From Actinomycetota bacterium (lineage in GTDB: Bacteria > Actinomycetota > Thermoleophilia > RBG-16-64-13), in NCBI GenBank assembly GCA_012514635.1, contig JAAYZX010000039.1:1-42420 (forward strand): DNA of 42,420 bases, in the 5' to 3' direction. Below the pieces are notes generated by a model that saw nothing but the letters and a program-made list of their open reading frames with translations, was not told the origin of the DNA and did no database searches. This document shows positions 32,849-41,636 of the stretch, piece by piece. Numbering within the stretch: position 1 is the first letter of the stretch; every line of letters starts with the position of its first letter. The position numbers and the translations under genes are program-made.

Positions 32849-33298
32849 CTAGATTGGCAGAGCCGTAGCCTTTCCTTTGGCAAGTAGCCTGTTCGGCGCG
32901 GCAGTTACCTCGTACTCCACTACGATGACGCGTTTGCCCTGATGGATCATGCGGCATTTAGCAGTGATCCTCTCCCCTATCCTCGTGGAGCGAAATAAGG
33001 TGAGACTGTAGTCCACACCCACTGCGTCGATCACTGAGTTGACGGCGAGCGCAAAAGCCACATCGGCCAGTGCAAAGATAAGGGAACCGTGTGCGAGCTG
33101 GTGCGAGTTGAGAAAACCGTTGTGAACGGTGGCGGAGACCGTAGCGAATCCCTCACCTGCCTCCTCTATCTCCATGCCAAAAAGCCGGATCAGTTGGTCT
33201 TGGGTGGAAATTAATTCTATGCGCTGTTCGGTGGTAAGTTCTGTAGTCTCAATGGCGGGTGTTTGCTCCGGATGGTGACCACCGCTGCCTACATTCAT
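32849..33298 (-). CDS. PaaI-type hotdog thioesterase
   Basis: This 149-residue hotdog-fold acyl-CoA thioesterase has the core NSHQLAHGSLIFALADVAFA. It carries the conserved Asn, HG and catalytic Asp of the PaaI/YbgC-like group, which hydrolyses aryl- or hydroxyacyl-CoA. I chose the ATG at 33296-33298 because AAGGGGG is 6 bases upstream; an upstream in-frame extension lacks one. It probably serves CoA-ester turnover alongside the thiolase/DUF35 pair and the CoA-transferase. Confidence 0.88.
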   Translation of the reverse strand: MNVGSGGHHPEQTPAIETTELTTEQRIELISTQDQLIRLFGMEIEEAGEGFATVSATVHNGFLNSHQLAHGSLIFALADVAFALAVNSVIDAVGVDYSLTLFRSTRIGERITAKCRMIHQGKRVIVVEYEVTAAPNRLLAKGKATALPI

Positions 33299-33343
33299 CA
33301 GATACCCCCTTTGTGCAGCGCGATGATGCAAAATGATAACCAT

Positions 33344-33381
33344 GGTGGGGGCGCCGGGGCAAATGCCCCGGCGCCCCCACC
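33344..33381. repeat. 18-bp perfect hairpin between divergent genes
   Basis: Arms 33344-33361 and 33364-33381 are perfectly complementary, with a 2-base spacer. It lies 45 bases upstream of the thioesterase start and 180 bases upstream of the nuclease start, in a 263-base gap with no other gene. A TATAGT box at 33465 is a weak promoter hint for the plus side. Between divergent genes it cannot be an ordinary terminator. Confidence 0.7.
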
Positions 33382-33561
33382 CGGAGCTGCGGACATAGGC
33401 CGATCACAATGGGGACCGCAGCCGAAGCGATGAGGCTGCGCGCAATTGTGTCCGAATGGAGCGCTATAGTTGTGGTGTATGGGTGCCGGTGATGGAGCAT
33501 CACGGCGGGCAATGCGGCCGGAAATGGTACGGTGAAACTCGGTCGTCATGGGGAGGGTTGC

Positions 33562-34803
33562 GTGAGATTCATCCATACCGCGGATTGGCAGATTGGGAAA
33601 CCATTTGCGCGAATTGTTGACCAGCGGAAAAGGGTTCTAGCGCAACAGGCACGGTTCAGTGCGGTTGAGCGTATAGGTGAAGTAGCACGGGAAGCGGATG
33701 CGCACTTCGTCGTGGTGGCAGGCGACCTCTTCGATTCCCCACGCGTGGATAGGCCTACGGTGTCTGCCGCATGTGCTGCCATCGGACGGATCGAGATTCC
33801 GGTCATCGCTATTCCGGGTAATCACGACCACGCGGGTCCCGGTAGTATTTGGGAACAAGAATATTTTCTGTACGAACAAAAACAATTGTCCCCCAACCTG
33901 GTGGTACTAACCGAGCCGAGCGCATACCGGATGGAGTCTGCTCTAATCCTGGCCTGTCCGTTGCGGGTGCGTACCAGCTGGACGGATCCAACTGAATGGT
34001 TGTGGTCGGCCGGCGTGGCTCACGAGGAGTCGTCGGTGCCACGTATTGTGCTGGTTCACGGTAGCACCCAGGTGTTCACCGGCATCTGCGAGGATGAGGA
34101 CGAGCCTAATCGTGGCACCACGTCCGGCACCATAGATTTGGAAAAATTGGCGGCATCTTCAATTGACTATGTAGCGCTCGGTGATTGGCATGGGACCAAG
34201 CAAGTTGGACCGAATGCTTGGTATTCAGGCACTCCGGAACCTGATCGGTTCGCCAAGGCCGGTGAATATGATTCGGGGAATGTGCTCGTGGTTGATATTG
34301 AGCCGGGAGGACCCTGCCGGGTCAGACGGGTGGGCACAGGGAGATTGCGTTGGGCCAACTTGAACTTGAATGTGTCCGGGGACTCGGGCGCGCAAAGGGC
34401 TATCGGGCAGATTGCGGACGCTGTGGGTGGTGGAGTCGATGAGGCGCTGCTCAATCTGACCCTAACCGGGACTATTAGTATCGAAACGGCAGGACGGCTT
34501 AAGCAGGAGCTGGATTCGCAGGAAGCCCGTCTTCTGCGGCTGAAACTGGTCAATCAAACCGTAATTGAACCCACGAAAGATGAGTTGCAGTCGTTGTTGG
34601 CCTCCGAGCCCCATCCTCTGGTGGCCAGCGTCGCCGCTCGGCTGCTGGAGATGGCGGCTGGGAACGATGGCGATGCGCAGATTGCGCGCGTTGCGCTGCG
34701 GGACCTATATGTCTCGGTTGAACGGTCGGCCGCGGCGTGTAGTGGCGAGGTCGGTAGGCCGGCATGTGGCACGGCCGGCGGACTATTTGAGGTGTCGGCT
34801 TGA
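33562..34803 (+). CDS. SbcD/Mre11-like metallophosphoesterase with altered metal site
   Basis: This 413-residue calcineurin-like phosphoesterase is of the Mre11/SbcD type. Visible motifs are HTADWQIG (D8, Q10), AGDLFDS (D55), IPGNHDH (N88, H89), VLVHG (H166) and LGDWHG (D208, H210). In Mre11 the first motif is DxH and the last GHxH. Here Gln replaces the first His and Asp replaces the first His of GHxH, changing one ligand of each metal. It may still bind metal with altered specificity. The GTG at 33562 is preferred over one at 33532 because GGGAGG lies just upstream and the homologous N-terminus starts there. The TTG start of the ATPase partner overlaps its last bases. Confidence 0.85.
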   Translation: MRFIHTADWQIGKPFARIVDQRKRVLAQQARFSAVERIGEVAREADAHFVVVAGDLFDSPRVDRPTVSAACAAIGRIEIPVIAIPGNHDHAGPGSIWEQEYFLYEQKQLSPNLVVLTEPSAYRMESALILACPLRVRTSWTDPTEWLWSAGVAHEESSVPRIVLVHGSTQVFTGICEDEDEPNRGTTSGTIDLEKLAASSIDYVALGDWHGTKQVGPNAWYSGTPEPDRFAKAGEYDSGNVLVVDIEPGGPCRVRRVGTGRLRWANLNLNVSGDSGAQRAIGQIADAVGGGVDEALLNLTLTGTISIETAGRLKQELDSQEARLLRLKLVNQTVIEPTKDELQSLLASEPHPLVASVAARLLEMAAGNDGDAQIARVALRDLYVSVERSAAACSGEVGRPACGTAGGLFEVSA

Positions 34804-37538
34804 AGCTGATATCCGCTACGGTTCGCAGTTATCGCGTACATCGTGAGGTCACAGTGGATTTTGACCCCGGGCGTACGCTAATTGGCGGTCCTAACGAGTC
34901 CGGCAAGAGCACGCTGATCGAGGCCGTGCATCGGGCATTGTTCCTCAAGGCCCAGGTAACCGGAGAGCCTCAGCGCAGTATGGTTTCGCGCACGTATCCG
35001 GGTCATCCTGAAGTGGAGCTGGAATTCGAAGTGCAGGGTGTTCGCTACCATCTTCTTAAACGCTTCAGTGGCCAGACCGGTATAGCGCGGTTGACACGAG
35101 CGGGCGGCAGTACTTGGTATGCCGAAGAGGCGGAAACCGCCCTGCGAGACCTCTTGGGAGTTCCGGATGTGGGCGGCGGTCGTGGCGTCGGTGAGCGTGT
35201 TCGTCAGCAATGGGCGCACCTATGGGTATGGCAAGGCACCAGCACCCAGTCCCCTTGTCATTCTATTCGCGAACAGAATGATCGCCTTCTCCAGGAGTTG
35301 CAACGAAGGGGTGGGGCGGTGGTCATGCAGTCGGAGTTGGATGGTCGGGTTGCGGCAGAATTTGCAGAGAAAGCGACCGGCATGTTCGTGTCTGGTGGCC
35401 GCCCTCGTGCGGGCTCGGACTTGGATCGGGCGGCGCGAGAGAAGACTGAGGCTCAGACTGTATACCAAAGGTCGACAGAGACGCTGGATGCGCTGAGGCA
35501 AACGGTGGCCGAGCACGAAGAAGCCGACGCCACCATTTCCCGGACCACAAAGGATCTTGTTGAAATAGAAGCTCAGCTCAAAGCCGTCTCAGAGACGCTG
35601 GCATATGTTGAGTCTTTGCGGCGCCAAAAGGAGTTGCAGGAGAAGGCGGTGCAGGATTCCGCGAAAGCATTGGACCTGCTTGAGAAGGCGGAAGACAGCA
35701 TTCGAAGAGTGCAAGATGCGCTTGTGCAGAACCGGAGTCATTTGAGGCCCGAAGAAGGAAATCTTCGTGCATTGGAAGACAAGCGCAAAGACTTGGAGCA
35801 TGAACTCAACGAGGCGTGGCGGGCATACGAAGCCGCTATTGGAGTCTCGCGCAATGCCCGCCGAACACGCGATCTGGCACTGGCAAGAGTCACTTGGTTT
35901 GAGCAGGATGAAGCCTGCCGTCGCCTCAAAGAAACGAGCAGGCGTGTGAGCTCTTTGGAGGAGGAGATTGAGCAGGCCCGCAGGAAGTTGGCGAGAATTC
36001 CGGGTATCACGGAACAGGTGCTCAACGAGTTGCGTCGACTCGAGGCGGAAGCGGCCCAAGCCGAAGCCGCTCTGTCCGGTATGGCGGCGGAGATCGAAGC
36101 CGTGGATGTCGGTATTCCGGTGGTTGTGGCGGGTGAAGTGTTGGCGCCCGGCCGGTCGCGGACGGTTACCGAACCCACAGAAGTGCGTGTGGGGGATAGT
36201 GTTACGCTTCGTATACGGCCGGGCGGGGGGCTGGCCCTTGCCCAAGCTCGGGAACGCCTGCACCGTGCCGCTGCGGTCCTGCGTGATGCCTTAGAGACGG
36301 CAGATGTGGATTCGCCGGAGAAGGCGGCCGAGGCGTGGTCGCTCCGGCGTGCTCTCGAGAGCGACATCGGTGAAGCAGAGGCTACTCTTCGTGCGCTTCT
36401 GCCAGAAGGCCAAAGCCCGGCAACGGAGCTGCAGTCGGCCCAAGAAGGCCGTTCCTCCGCCGAAGCAGAGATCGAACGATTGACTGAACAGCTGGGAGAG
36501 GTAATTTCTCCGTCGACGCGGGTCGATGCACAGGCCGGGCTTCGGGAGCAGGAGAAGGTGTTACCGATAGCCGAAGATATGGAAGCTGAGACCGCAAGAC
36601 GGTGGGAAGACCTGAAGGTAGGTTTGGAACAGACCGACAAGCGCTACACGGAGTGTCGAGAAGCTGTGGCCCGATTGAAGAGCGGAATTGCCGTCTTAGA
36701 AGTCGAGGAACGGCTGCTTCTGGAGGCCCACGGCAATGAGCAGGTCAGGGGCCAAGAGTTGGCGGCGGCCCACGCGGTTAGAAGTCGGGCGCAGGCCATA
36801 CTGACTGATACACGCAGGGAGTTGGAGAGGTTGCAGCCTGCGCAACAGGAAGCCGATCATGATCGTTTGGAGCGGGCTCAAACAAAGACCAAAGCGCAGC
36901 ACTCCGATGCTGTGGTTGCCAAGGAGGTTGCTTGGCGGAGGCTCCGGACCGAGGGAGCTGAGGATCCGTATGCGGTGTTGGCTCTAGCCGAAGCCGATTT
37001 CGTCGCAGCATCTGAGCATCACGAGGCCGTGCGTCGTGATGCGGAAGCCGTACGACTACTCGATCGCCTGTTCTCTGAGGAACAACGGGCCTTGTCGGAA
37101 CGGCTGTCGCGGCCATTGGCCGAAGTGATTGAGTCCTACGTACAGTGCGTCTTTGGGCCCGACACGCAGGTGACGGTGGGACTCAATGAATCGGGCGTAA
37201 CCGGAATCGAGGTGATTCGTCCGGGAGAGCACGGCGCCACCGACTTCAACTCGTTGAGCGAAGGCGCTAAGGAGCAGGTAGCCGCCGCCGTGCGCCTGGC
37301 GATAGCGCAGCTTTTGGCGACGAATACTGATGAAGAGAAAGGATCCGAATCCGTGGGTTCGCTCCCCGTGGTTTTTGATGACGCGTTTGCCTACTCCGAC
37401 CCCGAGCGCGTACACACCCTTCAGCGTATGCTGGACTTGGCGGCCCTGCGCGGGTTGCAGGTGATCGTCTTAACCTGCAACCCCTCTGACTACGCGTCTC
37501 TGGGCGCTAAAGAAGTCGTGCTGCGGGCATCCGTTTGA
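34800..37538 (+). CDS. SbcC/Rad50-like SMC-family ATPase without zinc hook
   Basis: This 912-residue ABC/SMC ATPase has Walker A GPNESGKST at 30-38, long coiled coils at about 205-430 and 480-780, signature LSEGAKEQ at 819-826, and Walker B VVFDDAF at 857-863, with a second Asp where Glu is usual. Rad50 and SbcC have a CxxC zinc hook at the tip of the coiled coil. Here the middle holds a beta-rich segment (about 436-478, with VVVAGEVLAPGR and VRVGDSVTLRI) and no CxxC. The start is TTG, overlapping the nuclease stop, with GAGGTG upstream. It probably works with the preceding phosphoesterase on DNA ends or hairpins. Confidence 0.85.
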   Translation: MKLISATVRSYRVHREVTVDFDPGRTLIGGPNESGKSTLIEAVHRALFLKAQVTGEPQRSMVSRTYPGHPEVELEFEVQGVRYHLLKRFSGQTGIARLTRAGGSTWYAEEAETALRDLLGVPDVGGGRGVGERVRQQWAHLWVWQGTSTQSPCHSIREQNDRLLQELQRRGGAVVMQSELDGRVAAEFAEKATGMFVSGGRPRAGSDLDRAAREKTEAQTVYQRSTETLDALRQTVAEHEEADATISRTTKDLVEIEAQLKAVSETLAYVESLRRQKELQEKAVQDSAKALDLLEKAEDSIRRVQDALVQNRSHLRPEEGNLRALEDKRKDLEHELNEAWRAYEAAIGVSRNARRTRDLALARVTWFEQDEACRRLKETSRRVSSLEEEIEQARRKLARIPGITEQVLNELRRLEAEAAQAEAALSGMAAEIEAVDVGIPVVVAGEVLAPGRSRTVTEPTEVRVGDSVTLRIRPGGGLALAQARERLHRAAAVLRDALETADVDSPEKAAEAWSLRRALESDIGEAEATLRALLPEGQSPATELQSAQEGRSSAEAEIERLTEQLGEVISPSTRVDAQAGLREQEKVLPIAEDMEAETARRWEDLKVGLEQTDKRYTECREAVARLKSGIAVLEVEERLLLEAHGNEQVRGQELAAAHAVRSRAQAILTDTRRELERLQPAQQEADHDRLERAQTKTKAQHSDAVVAKEVAWRRLRTEGAEDPYAVLALAEADFVAASEHHEAVRRDAEAVRLLDRLFSEEQRALSERLSRPLAEVIESYVQCVFGPDTQVTVGLNESGVTGIEVIRPGEHGATDFNSLSEGAKEQVAAAVRLAIAQLLATNTDEEKGSESVGSLPVVFDDAFAYSDPERVHTLQRMLDLAALRGLQVIVLTCNPSDYASLGAKEVVLRASV

Positions 37539-37545
37539 TAAACAC

Positions 37546-37575
37546 TTGACACTATGCCCCCAATGGTGCGATATT
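37546..37575 (+). promoter_or_regulatory. promoter of the molybdenum hydroxylase operon
   Basis: TTGACA (37546-37551) is a perfect -35, and GATATT (37570-37575) lies 18 bases further on (CGATAT would give 17). Initiation would fall about 90 bases before the first start codon. Confidence 0.55.
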
Positions 37576-37674
37576 GAATCCATTAAAGGAATGATAATCG
37601 GCCCATAGGGCGGCCGGGCTCGATCCCCAAAATATTACTGTATGACACATTACCGGAGGCGGAGGACGACGCGC

Positions 37675-39195
37675 ATGAAACAGGCCATCTCGCTTAGGGT
37701 CAACAGCGACGAACACGTTGTCTCGGTTGATCTGGATCGTACGCTGGTTTCGGTGCTCCGCGAGGATCTGGGACTGACGGGAACTAAGGTGGGATGTGGG
37801 GGAGGCGACTGCGGGGCGTGCACCGTTCTAATCGATGGCAGAACGGTGACCTCGTGTCTGGTGCTTGCCGTGGAAGCCGAGGGCCGAGAGATTATGACGG
37901 TGGAGGGACTTGCTCGATCCGGCACAGAGCTGCATCCCATTCAGCAGGCCTTCGTAGAGAAGGGCGCCATCCAATGTGGGTTCTGCACGCCGGGCATGGA
38001 GATGTCCGCATATTCCCTCCTGTCGCGGGATAGAAGACCCACAGAGGCGGAGATCAGGATGGGGTTGTCCGGCAACTTGTGCAGATGCACAGGTTACAAT
38101 AAGATAGTTGAAGCAGTCGAGGTGGCTGCGATGACCAGGGGGGAGCCGGCCGGCGCGTCTGCGTCGGCCGGCAGCTTGCTTTCCGGGGCGGGAGCGGAGG
38201 ATCATGAGGGTGGTCCCGTGTCCCCGTTGGCCGGCGGCGGTTACACCGCGCCGGCCACAGTAGAAGAGGTGTGTCGCCTCCTGGCGGACGCGAACGGCAA
38301 CGCCGTGCTCATCGCCGGTGGTACGGACTTGATACCCAAACTCAAAGCCGCCGCGCCGCAGGCGCGGCCGACGGTCATTATTGGGCTCCGCCGCATCCCT
38401 GAGCTCGCTGAATTGGTCTGTGACATAACAACCGGTCTGCGCATTGGCGCGATGGTTCGGCTGGCGGATGTGGGGGACCACCCAGGTGTCCGGGCCCTAT
38501 ATCCGGCGGTGGCGGAGGCTGCTGCGACTATCGGCACTCCCCAGATCCGCAACATGGGCACCGTTATTGGCAACCTCTGCAATGCGGCACCCTCAGCTGA
38601 CAGCGCACCGGTGCTTCTGGCGCTCGATGCAGTTGTGCACGTAGCTGGCCCGACTGGTCGTCGGTCTCTTCGTCTTGCGGAGTTCTTCCGGGGACCTGGA
38701 GCTACGAGTTTGGGGCCGGCGGAGATAGTCACTGCGCTTGAGGTGCCTCCGCCCGCACCGCGGTCCGGACTCTCATACCAGCACATGTCGCAACGCGGTC
38801 GTGTTGATATAAGCGCCGTCGGTGTGGCCGCCTCTGTGATACTTGCCGACGACGGTTCCTGCAAGCAGGTGCGTATTGTTCTGGGTGGTGTGGGTCCTAC
38901 TCCGCTGCAGGTGCCCAGCGCCGAGACCTTGCTGGAGGGTGCGGCTCTTGATGCTGAGGTCATTGACAGTGCGGCCGAGGTTGCGGCCGACGCCGCGCGG
39001 CCCATCAGCGACGTTCGCGCGTCCGTCGGTTACCGTCTGCGCATGGTACGGGTGCTTGTCGCGCGGGCGTTGGCCGAAGCAATGGCGCGGGCTTCGGCCG
39101 ACGGCCCGAGCTGTTCCTCGTCGACCGGCGAGTCAATCTGTGGTGAGATATCGGCTGATCCCGACAGTCCCGCTGGAGAAGGGAGGCAGCCATGA
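37675..39195 (+). CDS. molybdenum hydroxylase, fused FeS and FAD subunits
   Basis: This 506-residue fusion combines a CoxS-type two-[2Fe-2S] subunit (residues 1 to about 155) and a CoxM-type FAD subunit (about 190-480). Cluster ligands are C41, C46, C49 and C61 (GCGGGDCGAC...SC) and C101, C104, C136 and C138 (QCGFC...CRC). The FAD motifs are LIAGGTDLIP near 212 and TIGTPQIRNMGTVIGNLCNA. It transfers electrons from the molybdenum subunit encoded next. The joint (about 155-185) is a Gly/Ala/Ser linker encoded partly by a palindrome. Separate genes are the norm in CoxMSL enzymes; XdhA-type fusions are known. The ATG at 37675 follows GGAGG. Confidence 0.92.
   Translation: MKQAISLRVNSDEHVVSVDLDRTLVSVLREDLGLTGTKVGCGGGDCGACTVLIDGRTVTSCLVLAVEAEGREIMTVEGLARSGTELHPIQQAFVEKGAIQCGFCTPGMEMSAYSLLSRDRRPTEAEIRMGLSGNLCRCTGYNKIVEAVEVAAMTRGEPAGASASAGSLLSGAGAEDHEGGPVSPLAGGGYTAPATVEEVCRLLADANGNAVLIAGGTDLIPKLKAAAPQARPTVIIGLRRIPELAELVCDITTGLRIGAMVRLADVGDHPGVRALYPAVAEAAATIGTPQIRNMGTVIGNLCNAAPSADSAPVLLALDAVVHVAGPTGRRSLRLAEFFRGPGATSLGPAEIVTALEVPPPAPRSGLSYQHMSQRGRVDISAVGVAASVILADDGSCKQVRIVLGGVGPTPLQVPSAETLLEGAALDAEVIDSAAEVAADAARPISDVRASVGYRLRMVRVLVARALAEAMARASADGPSCSSSTGESICGEISADPDSPAGEGRQP
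38145..38172. repeat. palindrome at the FeS-FAD fusion joint
   Basis: GCCGGCCG (38145-38152) and CGGCCGGC (38165-38172) pair, with an inner CGC/GCG after one mismatch and a GTCT loop. It encodes part of the linker between the two fused domains, where an intergenic region would lie in unfused relatives. Confidence 0.6.
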
Positions 39196-41636
39196 CCCGC
39201 ATTGAGCCTCGCGACGTCATCTCACGCCGCTACGATGCCGGCGCCGCCACCGAGCCCACTCTCATCGGGCGGGACCTGCCGCGGGTGGACGGCCCCGACA
39301 AGGCGGCCGGCGCCGCCCTCTACACCGACGATCTCCGCCTGCCCGGCATGCTCCACGGCCGGCTCCTGCGCAGCCCGCACGCTCACGCCCGCATCGTGAA
39401 CATCGACACCTCGCGCGCCGCTGCTCTCAACGGGGTCAGGTGCATAATTACCGGTCGTGACATCCCGCTGGTGCGGTTCGGCAACTGGCGCCTGATGCCG
39501 GACACGCAGGATCAGCATGCGTTGTGCATCGACAAGGTGCGGTACATCGGGGACGAGGTGGCTGCGGTGGTGGCCATTGACGTGGATACGGCCGAGGAGG
39601 CACTGTCACTCATCAAGGTCGAATATGAGTCCCTCGACGCGGTATTCGAGGTTCTCTCCTCCCTTTCTCCGGAAGCGCCGCTGCTCCACGAGGAACTCTC
39701 TGACAACGTGAGTGTCAACCGTCGCATCGAATACGGTGACCCCGAGCAGGGCCTCGCCGAATCTGATCTCATCTTGGACAACACCTTCACCGTTCACGCC
39801 GTGAGTGCTGCGTATCTGGAACCGTGCTCTGCGCTGGCTCGTTACGAACCTGGGGGCCGCTTCACCGTGTGGAGCTCCACTCAAGTGCCCTATATTCTGC
39901 AGTGCATGTTGGCCGCCACTTTGGGTGTGCGTGAGAACGATGTGCGTGTGATCAAACCGGCTGTGGGCGGTGGTTTCGGGGGCAAGATGGAGTTGCGGGC
40001 CTGGGAATTCTGTGCCGCGTTTGCCGCCCGCGAGACCGGCCGTCCCGTCAAGTTTACGCTTTCGCGCGAAGAGGAGCTTGCTTACGGGCGCCGTCGCCAC
40101 CCCATGACCATTCACTCTCGGGTTGGTTTTCGTAAGGATGGGACGTTGGTGGCCAAGGATCTTGAGATCCTCCTGGACGGGGGAGCATACAATGCCATGG
40201 GTCCCACCGCCACGTTCCTCTCAGGCAACTTCGGGGCCATGCTCTACCGTTATCCCAGCTACCGCTACTGGGGTAGGCACGTATACACGAACAAACCGCC
40301 GGCCAGCGCCATGCGAGGCTTTGGAGCGCCGCAGTCGCTCTTTGTCTCCGAGTCACAGATGAACATGGCGGCGAAGCAACTGGGGATCGATCCCATCGAG
40401 ATCCGCATAAAAAACGCCATGCGCACCGGCGACGTGATACCGGATGTGGCCACCATCTCCAGTTGCGGATTCATCGAGTCATTGGAGAAGGCGGCCGAGA
40501 TCAGCGGTTGGCACGAGAAGCGCCGCGCCTTCCGCGATAAACTTGCGGCCGGCTCCGCCGCGCCCACGGCGTCGGGAGCCGCGGCCGCCTTGGCTCCTCG
40601 CCGTCTAGTCCGAGGACTAGGCGTCGGTTGCTACAGCTTCATCTCCGGTGGGGTGTTCAACTGGTTCAATACGCAGTACCCGTTCTCAGCCGCTGAGGTA
40701 CGGGCTTTCAGTGACGGCACGGTCCACCTGTTGACCATGGCCGCCGATATCGGGCAGGGGTCGGACAGCGTGTTGGTGCAGATCCTGGCCGAGGAGTTGG
40801 GCCTCGACCCCGGCGACATCCGCCTCACCGCCGGAGACACAGCCATGACTCCGCAGGCCGACCTGGGCACGTGGGGCAGCCGGGTGACGCTGATGGCCGG
40901 CAATGCAGTGCTCGATGCCGCGCGCAAGATCAAAGAGGATCTGTTCGGGGCGCTATCGGCGCGGTTTGGGCTCAACGTCATCTATGATTTGGAGTGTCGC
41001 GATGGTCGCGTCCAGGTCAAAGGCCGGCCTGATCGCGGCCTGGCCTTCGGCGAGGCCGTCGCCATGGTCCAGAAGTCGCGCCGGGGGGAACCGCTCATCG
41101 CTCACGGGTACTACACGCCTCGCGGCAAGGGCCTGGTGACGCCGGCCTTCAGTTTCGGTACACAGGTAGCGGAAGTGGAAGTTGACCTTGATACCGGACA
41201 GGTCCAGGTCCAGAAAATGTGGACGGCCCACGATTGCGGCGTACCCCTCAACCCTATGGGAGTGGAAGGGCAGTTGGAGGGATCCATTCACATGGGTCTC
41301 GGCTACGCTCTGTACGAGCAGTTCGCCATGGAGGATGGGCGTACGCTCAACACCACTTTCCTAGACTACAAGATACCGACGGCCCTCGACATGCCCACGG
41401 GTGAGTCCGTTACCATCGAGACCTACGAACCCGAAGGCCCCTTCGGTGCCAAGGAGGCAGGCGAAGGGCTCGTATCACCTACAGCGCCGGCCATAGCCGA
41501 GGCGGTTTATCACGCCACAGAATATCGCTGCATGGACCTGCCTATCACACCGGAGAAGATCCTGGCCGGACTGGATGAGATCACATCACACGGTGACACC
41601 ACGAACCATCCGCCCACAGGGGGAAACCTCACATGA
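39192..41636 (+). CDS. molybdenum hydroxylase, molybdopterin-binding large subunit
   Basis: This 814-residue subunit of the xanthine dehydrogenase family has GRDLPRVDGPDKAAG at the N-terminus, GGGFGGKMELR from residue 259 and SAMRGFGAPQ, with no AYxCSFR copper loop of CO dehydrogenase. The ending FGAKEAGEG places the catalytic Glu near E758. The lack of the CO-type loop argues for a hydroxylase of an aromatic, purine or hydroxybenzoyl-CoA-type substrate. It overlaps the preceding gene by an ATGA junction and is followed the same way by a hydantoinase-B-type gene. The substrate is not readable from the sequence. Confidence 0.93.
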   Translation: MTRIEPRDVISRRYDAGAATEPTLIGRDLPRVDGPDKAAGAALYTDDLRLPGMLHGRLLRSPHAHARIVNIDTSRAAALNGVRCIITGRDIPLVRFGNWRLMPDTQDQHALCIDKVRYIGDEVAAVVAIDVDTAEEALSLIKVEYESLDAVFEVLSSLSPEAPLLHEELSDNVSVNRRIEYGDPEQGLAESDLILDNTFTVHAVSAAYLEPCSALARYEPGGRFTVWSSTQVPYILQCMLAATLGVRENDVRVIKPAVGGGFGGKMELRAWEFCAAFAARETGRPVKFTLSREEELAYGRRRHPMTIHSRVGFRKDGTLVAKDLEILLDGGAYNAMGPTATFLSGNFGAMLYRYPSYRYWGRHVYTNKPPASAMRGFGAPQSLFVSESQMNMAAKQLGIDPIEIRIKNAMRTGDVIPDVATISSCGFIESLEKAAEISGWHEKRRAFRDKLAAGSAAPTASGAAAALAPRRLVRGLGVGCYSFISGGVFNWFNTQYPFSAAEVRAFSDGTVHLLTMAADIGQGSDSVLVQILAEELGLDPGDIRLTAGDTAMTPQADLGTWGSRVTLMAGNAVLDAARKIKEDLFGALSARFGLNVIYDLECRDGRVQVKGRPDRGLAFGEAVAMVQKSRRGEPLIAHGYYTPRGKGLVTPAFSFGTQVAEVEVDLDTGQVQVQKMWTAHDCGVPLNPMGVEGQLEGSIHMGLGYALYEQFAMEDGRTLNTTFLDYKIPTALDMPTGESVTIETYEPEGPFGAKEAGEGLVSPTAPAIAEAVYHATEYRCMDLPITPEKILAGLDEITSHGDTTNHPPTGGNLT

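Noticed and set aside
35738-36640. A 300-codon minus-strand Ser/Arg/Ala-rich frame inside the SMC-like gene
   Set aside because: It is antisense to coiled-coil coding sequence and has no ribosome site or domain.
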